A DNA stretch of 64,000 nucleotides from Berkiella sp964496435 (GTDB lineage Bacteria > Pseudomonadota > Gammaproteobacteria > Berkiellales > Berkiellaceae), in the NCBI GenBank assembly GCA_964496435.1, contig CAZBZP010000002.1:124001-188000 (forward strand), in the 5' to 3' direction. Shown piece after piece: positions 27,082-36,603 of the stretch. Positions within the stretch are counted from its first letter, which is position 1; each line of letters begins with the position of its first letter. Under the pieces are notes generated by a model. That model worked only from the letters and a program-made list of their open reading frames with translations. It ran no database searches and was not told the DNA's origin. Made by a program: the position numbers and the translations under genes.

Positions 27082-30024
27082 ATGTTATTGGCACCCGTTA
27101 AATCACTCAATGTTCCCAGCATGCTAACCCAACTTCACACGGCAATGGAAAATAAGGATTTAGAAGCGCTTAAAAAGTGTGTGCAAGAATTAGCCTCTGT
27201 CAATCTTTCTTTTGAGATGTTCATCGAGCTTCTTTCAAAAATGCTCAACAAAGATAAGAATCTTGTTTTTCACGAAATTATTACTGATGCCATAAGATTT
27301 GGAAACTGGCCCATTTTAAATTATTTGTTCACTGAATTTGAAGTTGATGTAAATGCAAGCGTTGCTAAGTTATTTCCTATAGCTATAGCTGCAAAACAAC
27401 ATGATATTATTAAAGAGCTCAGTTTATATGCATCCTTAGATGAGAAAAATGTAATTACTGGGTTTTTCATGGCTGATGCGCTAGATGATAAAGAAACGAT
27501 CAATATAATTAAAGCCGTTCTTGATCAATCGTCCAATGAAGAACTTGAAGCGTCTAGTCAAATGATGAAAAGCAATTTGAGTGAAACACTGAAAGACATT
27601 AAAACGAAAGCCCATGAAAAATTAACAATCCAAATCGCATCGCTGCAAGAGAAAAGGGAAAAATTGTTTGAAGAACTGTCCTCAAGAGCACCTTCATCAG
27701 ATGTTCAAATAGGGATGAATGCCGTAAATGAGCAACTCACACAATTAACCGAGCATGTTATTAAACATCAATTAGCAGCAAATTTAGTGAGATATAGATA
27801 CCGATTGGCACTTGTTCAATTAAAATCTGTCCTAGCACGCCAATATAAAGAGAGTGAAGATTTTGCCCAAATAATCTCAGCATTGGACGATTTAGATTTC
27901 GATGAAGCCAAGAAGGCTGCACTAAGAGATGATATTGAAGCCATCGTAAATGATGAGCTTCTTAGCTTATATCCTCTTTTGGAAGAAAAAGATATTTCTA
28001 TTATCAAAGACAAAATCAATACGCTAGCACAAAAAGGCCTGTCCTTAGATGTGCTTGATGAAAAGATAAGCACTTTATTTAAAGCCGATTTAAAAATGTC
28101 ATTATTAGATGGCGCTAATTTTTTTCAAAATGATGCACTATTTGAATATTTTGTGAATGAATTATCGTTTGAAGTATATCCTGAATTAATTGATGCAGCG
28201 GCATCTGCAAATAATGTTAAGGTACTTCAACATTTAGTATCAAGGCATGAATATGATGCACAGGACTTTGCTGCTTCTTTTGGCGTTGCTGTTGCTAATG
28301 ATGCTGTCGAATGTCGGGACATCATCTTAGAGAAAATGAGCAAAATATCTCCTGAAATGGCGCGAGATTTTGCAAGATTGATGCCAGAATTTGAAAAAGA
28401 AAACAAACATAGAAGAACAACAGTATTAAAAAGTAATGAGGAATTACTTGAGGAACATATAGAATCTTTAGCTAAGCTGAAAATAAATTTAAGCAAGAAA
28501 AATGCTGATTCTGCTCTCATCGAAAATATTGATAAAATTACTGAAATTCTAGAAAGCTGCAAAGAAAATCTATTTAAGTATCGTACGCTGCTAACATTAC
28601 CTTTACTTATGGCGCAGATGTTGAGCTGTAAATTAGGCATCGATACAAGTAAGCAAGCCACCCTTAAAGAAGAAGCTGATACGCTTTTGCAATTAGTAAC
28701 ACAATTGAGTGCAGAGAATTTCCTAATTGAAGAAGATGAAGCTTCCTTAGATGAAATACCTGAAAAAATAAGGGAATATATCTATCGTCAGATGAATGAA
28801 GATGCGATAGATAAACCCAATGAAGCAGAATATGCTTTGTATCATGAAGTAAAATCGCAATATCAAGCAAAATTCAATGAAGCTTGTCTAAGCAACACGC
28901 GAACAGCAGCAATTATTTTCCAAGAGAATAAAGCAATCTTACAAGCCGATGAGAAAAAAAATCAAGATGATGTAATGAGTCGACTTGCTTGTTATCCAAT
29001 TCTAAAGGCTTTGGAAAATTATTTAATTCAAGGTTTTAGCAAAGACGATTTAAAAGTTGATTTTGACGATGCGATGACAGAAGTTGAATTGCATCGCTAT
29101 TATCAAAATAAATTTCATAGCGCCTGGCGCTATCTTTTTGCAAGACCTAATCCCTGGCTATCACCTGATGCAAAATGGGCCGAAAATGGCGCAAGTAAAA
29201 TCCAAGCACAAGATTTTGAATTAATTGCCTATTTTTGGCTAGCAGCAAGTGATGAAAATGCCGAAGGCACCGATGACTTTACACTTCAAACAAGATGTGA
29301 GCATTTTGTCGACATAATCGCGCAATTTGCTAGAGAGTATAACAATGAAGGTCCAGTTGATGATCTTGAAAAGGATAAACCAACATGTGATTTAGGTGTC
29401 AGAAAACGCGCAGCACAATTATTAATTGGACACCCCCTCAGTAAACAGATAAAAGAGCTTAATGCCTTTATTATGTTAAAACGCATTCAAGCATGGTTTA
29501 TTGCCGAAAACGAAAATCATGATACTTTATTCTCAGCATTGGAGGATTTATCTGAAAAGGAAATCAATCAAGTCAGTGATGCGCTGGGTAACTGGATAAT
29601 AAATTGTGGTGATGTTGATCAAATTGATACATTGATACTTTCATTTTTAAAGCTGGATAATATCATTGAAGATGAACCTTCTCATGAATTTGGAAAGTGT
29701 CTCAAAGAAGATTATGGAATTGAGCACTTAACAGATTATCCCGTTGAATATCAAGATTCTCGTTATAAAAATTACTTAAAATTATTGTCTAAAGTTCTTA
29801 AAGATCCGTTGAAATTTTTCTCGAGCGAAATCTACAACAAAGTTGAATCACTCAAGAAAAGGAGCAATGTAAATAAAGAAACTTTGGAAGAGAACTCACA
29901 GCCTGCAGCAATCTTGCACACTTTTGATAGTCAAAAGAAAGAAAAAAGAAATGAATGGGAAAATAACCAAGGTCATGGACAATTGGTAAATGAACCCCAG
30001 CCGAATAAGAAAAAGTTTGGCTAA
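27082..30024 (+). CDS. Large unrecognised helical protein
   Basis: A protein of 980 residues starting at ATG 27082, with AAGGAG five bases upstream (a longer GTG/ATG frame would cover this site). Residues about 25-135 have a degenerate helical-repeat look reminiscent of ankyrin units (WPILNYLFTEFEVDVNAS, then AIAAKQHDIIKELSLYAS), and residues about 370-420 show a similar block (ASANNVKVLQHLVSRHEYD). The remainder is helical, acidic and without motifs I recognise. The C-terminus is polar and charged (PNKKKFG). There is no signal peptide or membrane segment. Size, repeats and isolation fit a host-directed protein of a Legionellales-like bacterium, but nothing proves secretion. Confidence 0.7.
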   Translation: MLLAPVKSLNVPSMLTQLHTAMENKDLEALKKCVQELASVNLSFEMFIELLSKMLNKDKNLVFHEIITDAIRFGNWPILNYLFTEFEVDVNASVAKLFPIAIAAKQHDIIKELSLYASLDEKNVITGFFMADALDDKETINIIKAVLDQSSNEELEASSQMMKSNLSETLKDIKTKAHEKLTIQIASLQEKREKLFEELSSRAPSSDVQIGMNAVNEQLTQLTEHVIKHQLAANLVRYRYRLALVQLKSVLARQYKESEDFAQIISALDDLDFDEAKKAALRDDIEAIVNDELLSLYPLLEEKDISIIKDKINTLAQKGLSLDVLDEKISTLFKADLKMSLLDGANFFQNDALFEYFVNELSFEVYPELIDAAASANNVKVLQHLVSRHEYDAQDFAASFGVAVANDAVECRDIILEKMSKISPEMARDFARLMPEFEKENKHRRTTVLKSNEELLEEHIESLAKLKINLSKKNADSALIENIDKITEILESCKENLFKYRTLLTLPLLMAQMLSCKLGIDTSKQATLKEEADTLLQLVTQLSAENFLIEEDEASLDEIPEKIREYIYRQMNEDAIDKPNEAEYALYHEVKSQYQAKFNEACLSNTRTAAIIFQENKAILQADEKKNQDDVMSRLACYPILKALENYLIQGFSKDDLKVDFDDAMTEVELHRYYQNKFHSAWRYLFARPNPWLSPDAKWAENGASKIQAQDFELIAYFWLAASDENAEGTDDFTLQTRCEHFVDIIAQFAREYNNEGPVDDLEKDKPTCDLGVRKRAAQLLIGHPLSKQIKELNAFIMLKRIQAWFIAENENHDTLFSALEDLSEKEINQVSDALGNWIINCGDVDQIDTLILSFLKLDNIIEDEPSHEFGKCLKEDYGIEHLTDYPVEYQDSRYKNYLKLLSKVLKDPLKFFSSEIYNKVESLKKRSNVNKETLEENSQPAAILHTFDSQKKEKRNEWENNQGHGQLVNEPQPNKKKFG

Positions 30025-30030
30025 ACAGAT

Positions 30031-30064
30031 GATAGGTCAATTGCCTTTGCATTGACCTATCTTT
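30031..30064 (+). terminator. Intrinsic terminator
   Basis: A perfect 11-bp stem (GATAGGTCAAT / ATTGACCTATC) with a nine-base loop starts seven bases after the stop at 30024 and is followed by a short T run. Confidence 0.75.
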
Positions 30065-30163
30065 AACCCCCTCTATTAGGTCAACTCTATTTACAGTTCA
30101 CCCTCCTCGAATAGTTGCTACATATAATAAGGAGTAATAAGCACTATCTCTGGGAGGTTGTAT

Positions 30164-32953
30164 ATGCCCGGCCACTTAAAAAAATTACCAGTTAAATCAT
30201 TCGATGTTGCACCAGGCGATGTCATCGGTGGATTAATCTATGTCATGGATAAACCCTTGGGCATTGAAGAAGGGATGGTTGGTATTAGCATTGAAAGTGA
30301 ACAGTATCGTCAATTTGTTGAATCAACTTACGTATTATTAGAAAAAATTAGAAAAAAAGAAATCACCTTGCTTGAAGCCAAAAAGGAAATGCCAGATATC
30401 GAAGCGTTAAGTAAACGCTATGAAACTTTATATAAGCAAAAAAATGGTTTTCAAGGCTTAGATAAAAAGGCACTTATCGATACTTTATTAATGGATAAAG
30501 TTCATGAGAAAAAACGTCATGGTGCATCATGGAAAGAATTTAAAAATATGTTCTTTTCATTTTCGAAATACCATGAAATGAAAGGATGGCAAAGCTATTA
30601 TGTTAATAAAGGAACAGGCGGATTGCTCTTTGAAGCCTATAAAAACAAGTGCGGCATAAAAAAGAATGATCATTTTGCAGTTCATATAGGCAAGCTTACT
30701 GAAACGGGTGATAAAGCTTATATGATCAAACAAGATGGTGAGATGGCTTTAGGCGGCACCGGGCCTGGTTGGCGTAAAATGCTCAAGACTAATACTGGCA
30801 AATCCTTGCAAAAGTTAGCCAATCCTTTTGTCGTGTTGTTAACGGGCGGTTTATCTTTATTGGCTTTTGGTGCGGGGATGTTAGGGTGGCGTGCTTATTA
30901 TCTATCAAAAAATAAGCCTGCCGTCTCCAACGCAGAAGCCATTATTGAATCACTCTCTACTAAAATTGCAGCCAAACGTGGTATGGCTGCACAAGAAATA
31001 GATACCGTTGATGGCGCCTATGAAAATAATGCACCTAAGGTGGCGACGATTGTTACTTGGGCAAATGGCTGTCGGGATCTCAGCGGGAAATTATCAGGAT
31101 CGACCGATTGGTCCAGTGTGGTAGTGACCTGGGATAAAAATGATATGCCAGTCAAGGTTGATGACAAGGGCAATATCATTCGCACAAATGAAAAAGATGC
31201 CAAAGGTAATATTATTTCATATGAAATAATTGATGCGAAAGGCAAAGTGGATGTTGCTAGCAAAGCGCAATACGATGCAGCAAAAGCCGTTTCAGATGAT
31301 AGAATAGCAGGTTTAGGTGAATCCCTTATTAGCTTTATTAGCATGGGCGATAGAGATGGTATTGGCAAGGCAGGTCAAAATAAAGCAATCATGAAGCTTG
31401 ACCCACCCCAAGGCAATAAGCGCTTTCAATTCTTTGGTATTGATTTTGGTAAATCTTACAAGTCACAAAATACCATCGTACAATCACTGCGCGATGATTT
31501 TTCTTTTGATAACCCAGCGAGCAGGCAATCTCGTTTTGTAAATTACTCCATGCTTTATGATAATCCTCTTCGGGATAAAATGAAGGGCATTTATTTATTG
31601 AGTGCATTACGTGGAGAAATTAATGAAGATTTCAAGGAAGTGGTAGCCAAAGCCTATGAGGCAAAAGGCGATAAAGTTTTTGCGGACAAACTCCGCGCTT
31701 ATCCGGCTTCTGTGGGCGGTATTGATAGCGATCTTAAATTGATTGATGCTGAAATTAAAAAGTATGAAGATCTTGCTAACAAACCGGATGCAACTGAAGT
31801 TCAAAAAGAACAATATCAACATTATGCCCAACGTTTAAAGGGGATGAAAGATATTGCTAAAGAAACCGACAAGGTTATATTAGATAAATTTGCAGAGCGT
31901 CGCAATTTGACTCCAGATCAAATTGATATTTTAGATAATATAGAAAAATTAACCGCTAGAGAGACGCATAGTCTTTCACCTGATGGTAAAGTTCAGCTAA
32001 ATCATTTACGCGTTGAGAGTCAAGACAGATGCGCATGGCAGTTACAAGATAATAAAAATGGCACTTTTAACTTGGTGTGTCAAGAAACGCAAAATTTACT
32101 TCAAGTTAAACAACGCTTATTAGCCCTTAAAGATCCAAATATTAATGATCTTTTGGCCAAAGCAAAAGTAGAAAATAAGCAGCTACTGATAGCGGATTTA
32201 ACCAAAGAACAACTTGCCAAGCTAAGCCAGCATCTAACAGAAGATAAAGTCGCTAAGACGCGCGACCTGCCTTATCGTACACAAGCGATGCTTGATAAAT
32301 TTCATGAGCGCATTAAAGAAGATGAAAAGTTGCAAGCAAAACCTGAAGTACAATTGGGCCCACAGCGCTTTGATAATCCTATAGTGAATGTAAACCTTGC
32401 TAGAAAACTTGCTTCAGCAGACATAGCTGCCCCCAACGTTGAGCATCACCATCCCAAACCTATGGGGTACATGTATAAAGCACGCCAGCCTATCCTGATG
32501 GATAGAGTTTCTCTGCCGGTATTAACCCAGCATGGCGAGCAATTTGAAGACATACAATCCTTTTTGAGCAAAGCAGAAAATAAAGTGAAATTGGGGATTG
32601 TTCATATTCAAGCTTTTGAAACGGCGGCATTTAAGCATAACAAGGGCTTGGTCTTAACTTTTAAAGTTGCAGACACGAAAAATGAAGCGAAGTTCTTTTT
32701 AGAACAGACGCCAACAGGCATACGCTATTGCTTTCCCAAAGAACTCAATCAATCTGATTTTAAATTAACATCAAAAGTATTGAGCGAGTTTATCGCTGCT
32801 AACAATAAAGGGGAACATGAACCTGAAATATCCCCTTTAAAGCCTGCTCAAAAGAATGCTGTTGAACAGGCGATGGTTGCCTCTGGAATACGCTTTAAAG
32901 TGGACATAGCCCCCCATTTGAAAAGGGAGCAAGGTAATCATCTTAGCCCTTGA
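30164..32953 (+). CDS. Large protein with atypical kinase-like signature
   Basis: A 929-residue protein starting at ATG 30164, with GGGAGG six bases upstream. No named family is certain. A hydrophobic segment at about residues 219-240 (FVVLLTGGLSLLAFGAGML) could span or insert in a membrane. Around residues 394-430 the motif GDRDGIGKAGQN followed ~20 residues later by FFGIDFGKSY has the order of the catalytic loop (Asp ... Asn) and metal-binding Asp-Phe-Gly of PI-kinase- and HipA-like atypical kinases. The part after residue ~480 is helical and charged. Lipid or protein phosphorylation, perhaps of a host target, is a hypothesis. Its end overlaps the convergent acetyltransferase gene by 11 bases. 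Confidence 0.65.
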   Translation: MPGHLKKLPVKSFDVAPGDVIGGLIYVMDKPLGIEEGMVGISIESEQYRQFVESTYVLLEKIRKKEITLLEAKKEMPDIEALSKRYETLYKQKNGFQGLDKKALIDTLLMDKVHEKKRHGASWKEFKNMFFSFSKYHEMKGWQSYYVNKGTGGLLFEAYKNKCGIKKNDHFAVHIGKLTETGDKAYMIKQDGEMALGGTGPGWRKMLKTNTGKSLQKLANPFVVLLTGGLSLLAFGAGMLGWRAYYLSKNKPAVSNAEAIIESLSTKIAAKRGMAAQEIDTVDGAYENNAPKVATIVTWANGCRDLSGKLSGSTDWSSVVVTWDKNDMPVKVDDKGNIIRTNEKDAKGNIISYEIIDAKGKVDVASKAQYDAAKAVSDDRIAGLGESLISFISMGDRDGIGKAGQNKAIMKLDPPQGNKRFQFFGIDFGKSYKSQNTIVQSLRDDFSFDNPASRQSRFVNYSMLYDNPLRDKMKGIYLLSALRGEINEDFKEVVAKAYEAKGDKVFADKLRAYPASVGGIDSDLKLIDAEIKKYEDLANKPDATEVQKEQYQHYAQRLKGMKDIAKETDKVILDKFAERRNLTPDQIDILDNIEKLTARETHSLSPDGKVQLNHLRVESQDRCAWQLQDNKNGTFNLVCQETQNLLQVKQRLLALKDPNINDLLAKAKVENKQLLIADLTKEQLAKLSQHLTEDKVAKTRDLPYRTQAMLDKFHERIKEDEKLQAKPEVQLGPQRFDNPIVNVNLARKLASADIAAPNVEHHHPKPMGYMYKARQPILMDRVSLPVLTQHGEQFEDIQSFLSKAENKVKLGIVHIQAFETAAFKHNKGLVLTFKVADTKNEAKFFLEQTPTGIRYCFPKELNQSDFKLTSKVLSEFIAANNKGEHEPEISPLKPAQKNAVEQAMVASGIRFKVDIAPHLKREQGNHLSP

Positions 32954-33926
32954 GGCCTATTGTTTTATTATTTGAAAGCGCAGCTTTGTTTCTGGGAGGA
33001 ACTTTTACGGCGGTTTGTTTTGTTCTTCGTGGGTAAGTATGCAGAATAGGTTCTGGATGTTTTTCTTGAAAATCTGCTAACGCTTTTTTGGTAAAACGAA
33101 TAGGATGACCTTGTAAATTTATGTCGAAATGTTTTGAAAACAAACCGATTAATTTCTTTTGTGATGTAATCGTTTGGTTGTGGATAGTTCCATCTTCGCT
33201 ATAAATAGTCACTTTATTATTACAAATTCTGACGCGTCCATTGCCGTGCTCAGTTTTGAATGGTTTGGTACAAAGCATAAGTTGGCTAAAAGAGCATTCT
33301 GCATCTAAAGGATTTGTTTGCAATCGATTGATGTTAGCATATTCCGCTGGGCTTGCTTTTTGAACATTAAAACCATAAAGGGTTTCCCATTTGTCATCGT
33401 TCCAGACTTGGCACTTAAAGTCATAACCGGATGATTTTTTAATTTTGAAACGTTCTGAAAACTGAGTGTATTCACCTTCTTTTAAAGAAATAGGTGAAAG
33501 TAAACCGACGCTGCCAAAGCCCCCATCGATAAGAAATTGTTCTTCGCCAAGCGCGACAACGGTCGCGCAGTGCTTTGAACGTTCGCCGCGCGGTTCATCG
33601 GAACCCCAGATAGTATCCGCGATGATTGGGGTAACGTTGAATCCAATACTCTCTAACATAGCTTGCAACAGTAAATTCAGTGATACGCAATTGCCACCAC
33701 GGTTTTCTTTAATACTGCGCTCAAAAATATCATTCAAAGCAATGCCGGCTTGACGTGCGGGATCGGTGTCTAAAGTACTGTCATGCAGGCTGATAGTTTC
33801 AAAGGGAAAAGTGAAAATAAATTTTTCAACGAGCTCTTTGAGGTTTGCTAAATCAACTACGGGTTTGCGCTTAAAACCAATTTTTTCCAAAAGCGTTTTA
33901 AGCTGGGAGGGCTTTAATTGTGGCAT
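32943..33926 (-). CDS. Arylamine N-acetyltransferase family protein
   Basis: A 327-residue member of the NAT family, which transfers acetyl from acetyl-CoA to arylamines or hydrazines. The Cys-His-Asp triad is visible: Cys80 in ENRGGNC, His119 in KHCATVV and Asp134 in LIDGGFGS. The N-terminal helical part and the beta-barrel region follow the family order. The last ~40 residues (HTYPRRTKQTAVKVPPRNK) are a basic extension absent from typical enzymes of ~280 residues. It is 16 bases downstream of the permease stop... in transcription order permease then NAT, so they may be cotranscribed. The natural substrate is unknown. Confidence 0.82.
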   Translation of the reverse strand: MPQLKPSQLKTLLEKIGFKRKPVVDLANLKELVEKFIFTFPFETISLHDSTLDTDPARQAGIALNDIFERSIKENRGGNCVSLNLLLQAMLESIGFNVTPIIADTIWGSDEPRGERSKHCATVVALGEEQFLIDGGFGSVGLLSPISLKEGEYTQFSERFKIKKSSGYDFKCQVWNDDKWETLYGFNVQKASPAEYANINRLQTNPLDAECSFSQLMLCTKPFKTEHGNGRVRICNNKVTIYSEDGTIHNQTITSQKKLIGLFSKHFDINLQGHPIRFTKKALADFQEKHPEPILHTYPRRTKQTAVKVPPRNKAALSNNKTIGLKG

Positions 33927-33942
33927 AAATATCTATTACCGC

Positions 33943-35328
33943 TTATTTTTTGTTGGCGTGCCAAATAAAAGGGGGAATACTATAGATAATGATGCCAATT
34001 ATCAAGATAACAAAATAAGTCTTTCTCTCAATGAATTGATACTCTTCGGGAGGGATAAAGCCCAAGCAGAAAGCCACAATGCAAAAAAGCGCACCGGTAC
34101 CTGCAATCAACCAAAGGCCAATTTTGCCGCCTGGAATGCGGTAGAGTCTTGGCGTGTCTGGTTGGGAATAACGTAATTTGATTACACTCAAGAATATGAG
34201 GAAATACATCATTAAAATCAATTGTGCAGCTTGGGTTTGAAAGATCCAATAAAATTGATTCATCGTGGGAATAAACAAATTCATGCTGACCAAGCCTGTA
34301 CCGATAATACCTTGCATCAATAAAATGGCAACAGGTGAGCCAAAGCGGTTGGTATATTGTGCAAATTGAGGTAAGTCATTGTTTTGCGCACTGATTAGGA
34401 GCCCTTTACTGGGGCCTAATATCCAGGTATTTAAAAGGGCAAGGCCGCCTGCCACGGATAAAAGTGCAAACACCGGCAATGCCCAAGGGATGTTTAGGAA
34501 ATTGAAAAAGGCTTTCATGGCCTGCATCATGCCTGCGGATAAATGCAATTCTGATTTTGGAATAACGATAGCGATGGATAATGCGCCAAGCACATAGATA
34601 ATAATGATAGTAACTGCCGCGATAAAGGTGGCTTTGGGGAATGTTTTTTGTGGATTCTTGGTGTCTTGGACATAAAATGCAGCGACTTCTATACCCGCAA
34701 AGCCCAGCGCAACAACGGTAAAATAAGCCAAGGATGAAAAAGACCAGCTTGGAAAAAAGCTGCTCATTGAAAATTCGATATGTACAGGTTGCGCGCTCAT
34801 GAGCCAAAAACTGCCTAGGGCAATGATGGCCAATCCGGGAATGATACTGCCTGCGATTATCCCAATCGTGCTGATCCAACCGGAGGTCTGCGTACCTAAA
34901 AAATTAAGAAAGGTGCCAGACCAAAGAACAGTCAACATGATCGCAAGCATAAAATAGCGATGTTCTATCAGCTGGGGATTAATCACATAAGCGATACTCG
35001 AGGCGATGAAGGATAAAACAGTCGGTAACCAAACCACACTTTCTATCCATTCTAACCAAACTGCCAGCGCCCCTGTTCTGACCCCAAAGGCTTCTTTAAC
35101 CCATGCATAGACGCCGCCCTTCTTTGGCCAACCTGAGGCAAGCTCTGCACAAGCCAGGGCGACAGGTATAAAAAAACATAAGGAGGCGAGGGCGAGAATA
35201 AAAACAACAGAGAACCCATTTTTAGCTAAGGTAGGAAGATTTCTTAGAGCAATAATGGCTGAAACACTGATCATGGAAAGCGTAAACACACCTAGCACGC
35301 GACCGGGTTTTCCTGCCTGAGGGCTCAC
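33943..35328 (-). CDS. APC superfamily amino-acid permease/antiporter (GadC-like)
   Basis: A 461-residue inner-membrane transporter with about 12 hydrophobic segments. The first helix pair SMISVSAIIALRNLPTLAKNG and the block ELASGWPKKGGVYAWVKEAFG are typical of the glutamate:GABA antiporter branch (GadC/YjeM). LGFAGIEVAAFYVQDTKNPQKTFPKA is the sixth-helix region of the same group. It probably exchanges or imports an amino acid. Amino-acid permeases are abundant in Legionella-like bacteria that feed on host amino acids. It is divergent from the saccharopine-dehydrogenase-like gene and upstream of the acetyltransferase. Confidence 0.87.
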   Translation of the reverse strand: MSPQAGKPGRVLGVFTLSMISVSAIIALRNLPTLAKNGFSVVFILALASLCFFIPVALACAELASGWPKKGGVYAWVKEAFGVRTGALAVWLEWIESVVWLPTVLSFIASSIAYVINPQLIEHRYFMLAIMLTVLWSGTFLNFLGTQTSGWISTIGIIAGSIIPGLAIIALGSFWLMSAQPVHIEFSMSSFFPSWSFSSLAYFTVVALGFAGIEVAAFYVQDTKNPQKTFPKATFIAAVTIIIIYVLGALSIAIVIPKSELHLSAGMMQAMKAFFNFLNIPWALPVFALLSVAGGLALLNTWILGPSKGLLISAQNNDLPQFAQYTNRFGSPVAILLMQGIIGTGLVSMNLFIPTMNQFYWIFQTQAAQLILMMYFLIFLSVIKLRYSQPDTPRLYRIPGGKIGLWLIAGTGALFCIVAFCLGFIPPEEYQFIERKTYFVILIIGIIIYSIPPFIWHANKK

Positions 35329-35496
35329 TGAAAAAATCCTTTATTGCTAATAGGGAGGCGCTAATAGTAGCATCGTTTTATGCTCTTGCCATGTTAAATT
35401 TATAGGCTGTTGCCAGGGCGCTTACCCCAGTTATGCACTCAGATGTGCGCGTAGGGGCTTCATTTGAATGAACCGTTGCTAATGGAAGGATACATT

Positions 35497-36591
35497 GTGG
35501 CGAGAAAGGAAATCTTAATAGCAGGCAGTGGGAAAATTGGTTCTTTAATTGCCGTCATCCTGGGGCAAACAGAAGATTATCATGTTCACTTGGTTGATAT
35601 AGTTAATCATCCGATTAACTTAAAATCGGTGGACAAATCTACAATAAGTTTGACCCAACATATTTTAAATGTAGAAGATAAGCAGGCATTGACCGAGTTT
35701 GCAAAAGCAAAAGGGATCACGGCGGTTGTTTCTTGCTTACCTTATTTCTGTAACAGGGTGGTTGCAGAGTTTGCCAAGGAAAATCAACTTCATTATTTCG
35801 ATTTAACAGAAGACACAAGCGTGTTTGAAAGCATCAAAAAGTTGGCTGCTAATGCAACGACTGCTTTTGTGCCACAGTGTGGACTCGCACCTGGTTTTAT
35901 TAATATTGTGGCAACCCATCTTATGAAGAAATTCTCACAGGTGCAAACAGCACTCTTGCGTGTGGGAGCCTTGCCTGCTTTTTCCCATAATGCTTTTAAG
36001 TATGCCTTAAATTGGTCTACAGATGGTTTAATTAATGAATACGGCAATCCCTGTTTTGGCATTATTGATTTTAAACAAGTGACATTACGCCCCTTGGAAG
36101 ATTTAGAATCCATTACTATTGATGGTGTTGAATATGAAGCTTTTAATACTTCAGGTGGGGTTGGCAACTTGACCGATGCTTATCAAGGTAAAGTTGAAAC
36201 CATGAATTATAAAACTTTAAGATATCCTGGGCATTGTGAAAAGATGCGTTTATTGATGAACGATCTTAAGTTAAATAAAGACAGGGCCAATTTAAAACAA
36301 ATTTTAGAAGCAGCCTTACCCAGAACCAAACAGGATGTTGTTGTTATCTATGTTGCTATCGATGGCTTTCAGCAAGGTGAATTCATTGAAGAACATTACG
36401 TAAAAAAACTATATCCCAAAGAAGTTGCAGGTAAACAATGGTCCGCCATCCAGATATCCACAGCAGCCAGTGCATGCACCATTATCGATACCGTATTGCA
36501 AAATCCTGCGGATTATAAAGGACTTGTGCTACAAGAATCTTTTGGATTAGAAACCTTCTTGCAAAACCGATTTGGTCACTATTACCAATAA
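35497..36591 (+). CDS. Saccharopine-dehydrogenase-like oxidoreductase
   Basis: A 364-residue NAD(P)-dependent enzyme. The Rossmann motif is ILIAGSGKIGSLIA at the N-terminus, and VPQCGLAPGFINIVATHL and the NTSGGVGNL block match the saccharopine dehydrogenase / lysine 6-dehydrogenase family. GTG 35497 is chosen because GGAAGGA lies seven bases before it; the frame from 35464 would include this site. The next gene, 12 bases on, encodes an aminoadipate-semialdehyde-dehydrogenase-like enzyme, so the pair probably converts saccharopine or lysine to 2-aminoadipate via the semialdehyde. A lysine-ketoglutarate reductase domain is not seen in the window. Confidence 0.83.
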   Translation: MARKEILIAGSGKIGSLIAVILGQTEDYHVHLVDIVNHPINLKSVDKSTISLTQHILNVEDKQALTEFAKAKGITAVVSCLPYFCNRVVAEFAKENQLHYFDLTEDTSVFESIKKLAANATTAFVPQCGLAPGFINIVATHLMKKFSQVQTALLRVGALPAFSHNAFKYALNWSTDGLINEYGNPCFGIIDFKQVTLRPLEDLESITIDGVEYEAFNTSGGVGNLTDAYQGKVETMNYKTLRYPGHCEKMRLLMNDLKLNKDRANLKQILEAALPRTKQDVVVIYVAIDGFQQGEFIEEHYVKKLYPKEVAGKQWSAIQISTAASACTIIDTVLQNPADYKGLVLQESFGLETFLQNRFGHYYQ

Positions 36592-36603
36592 GGGCAATTT
36601 GAA

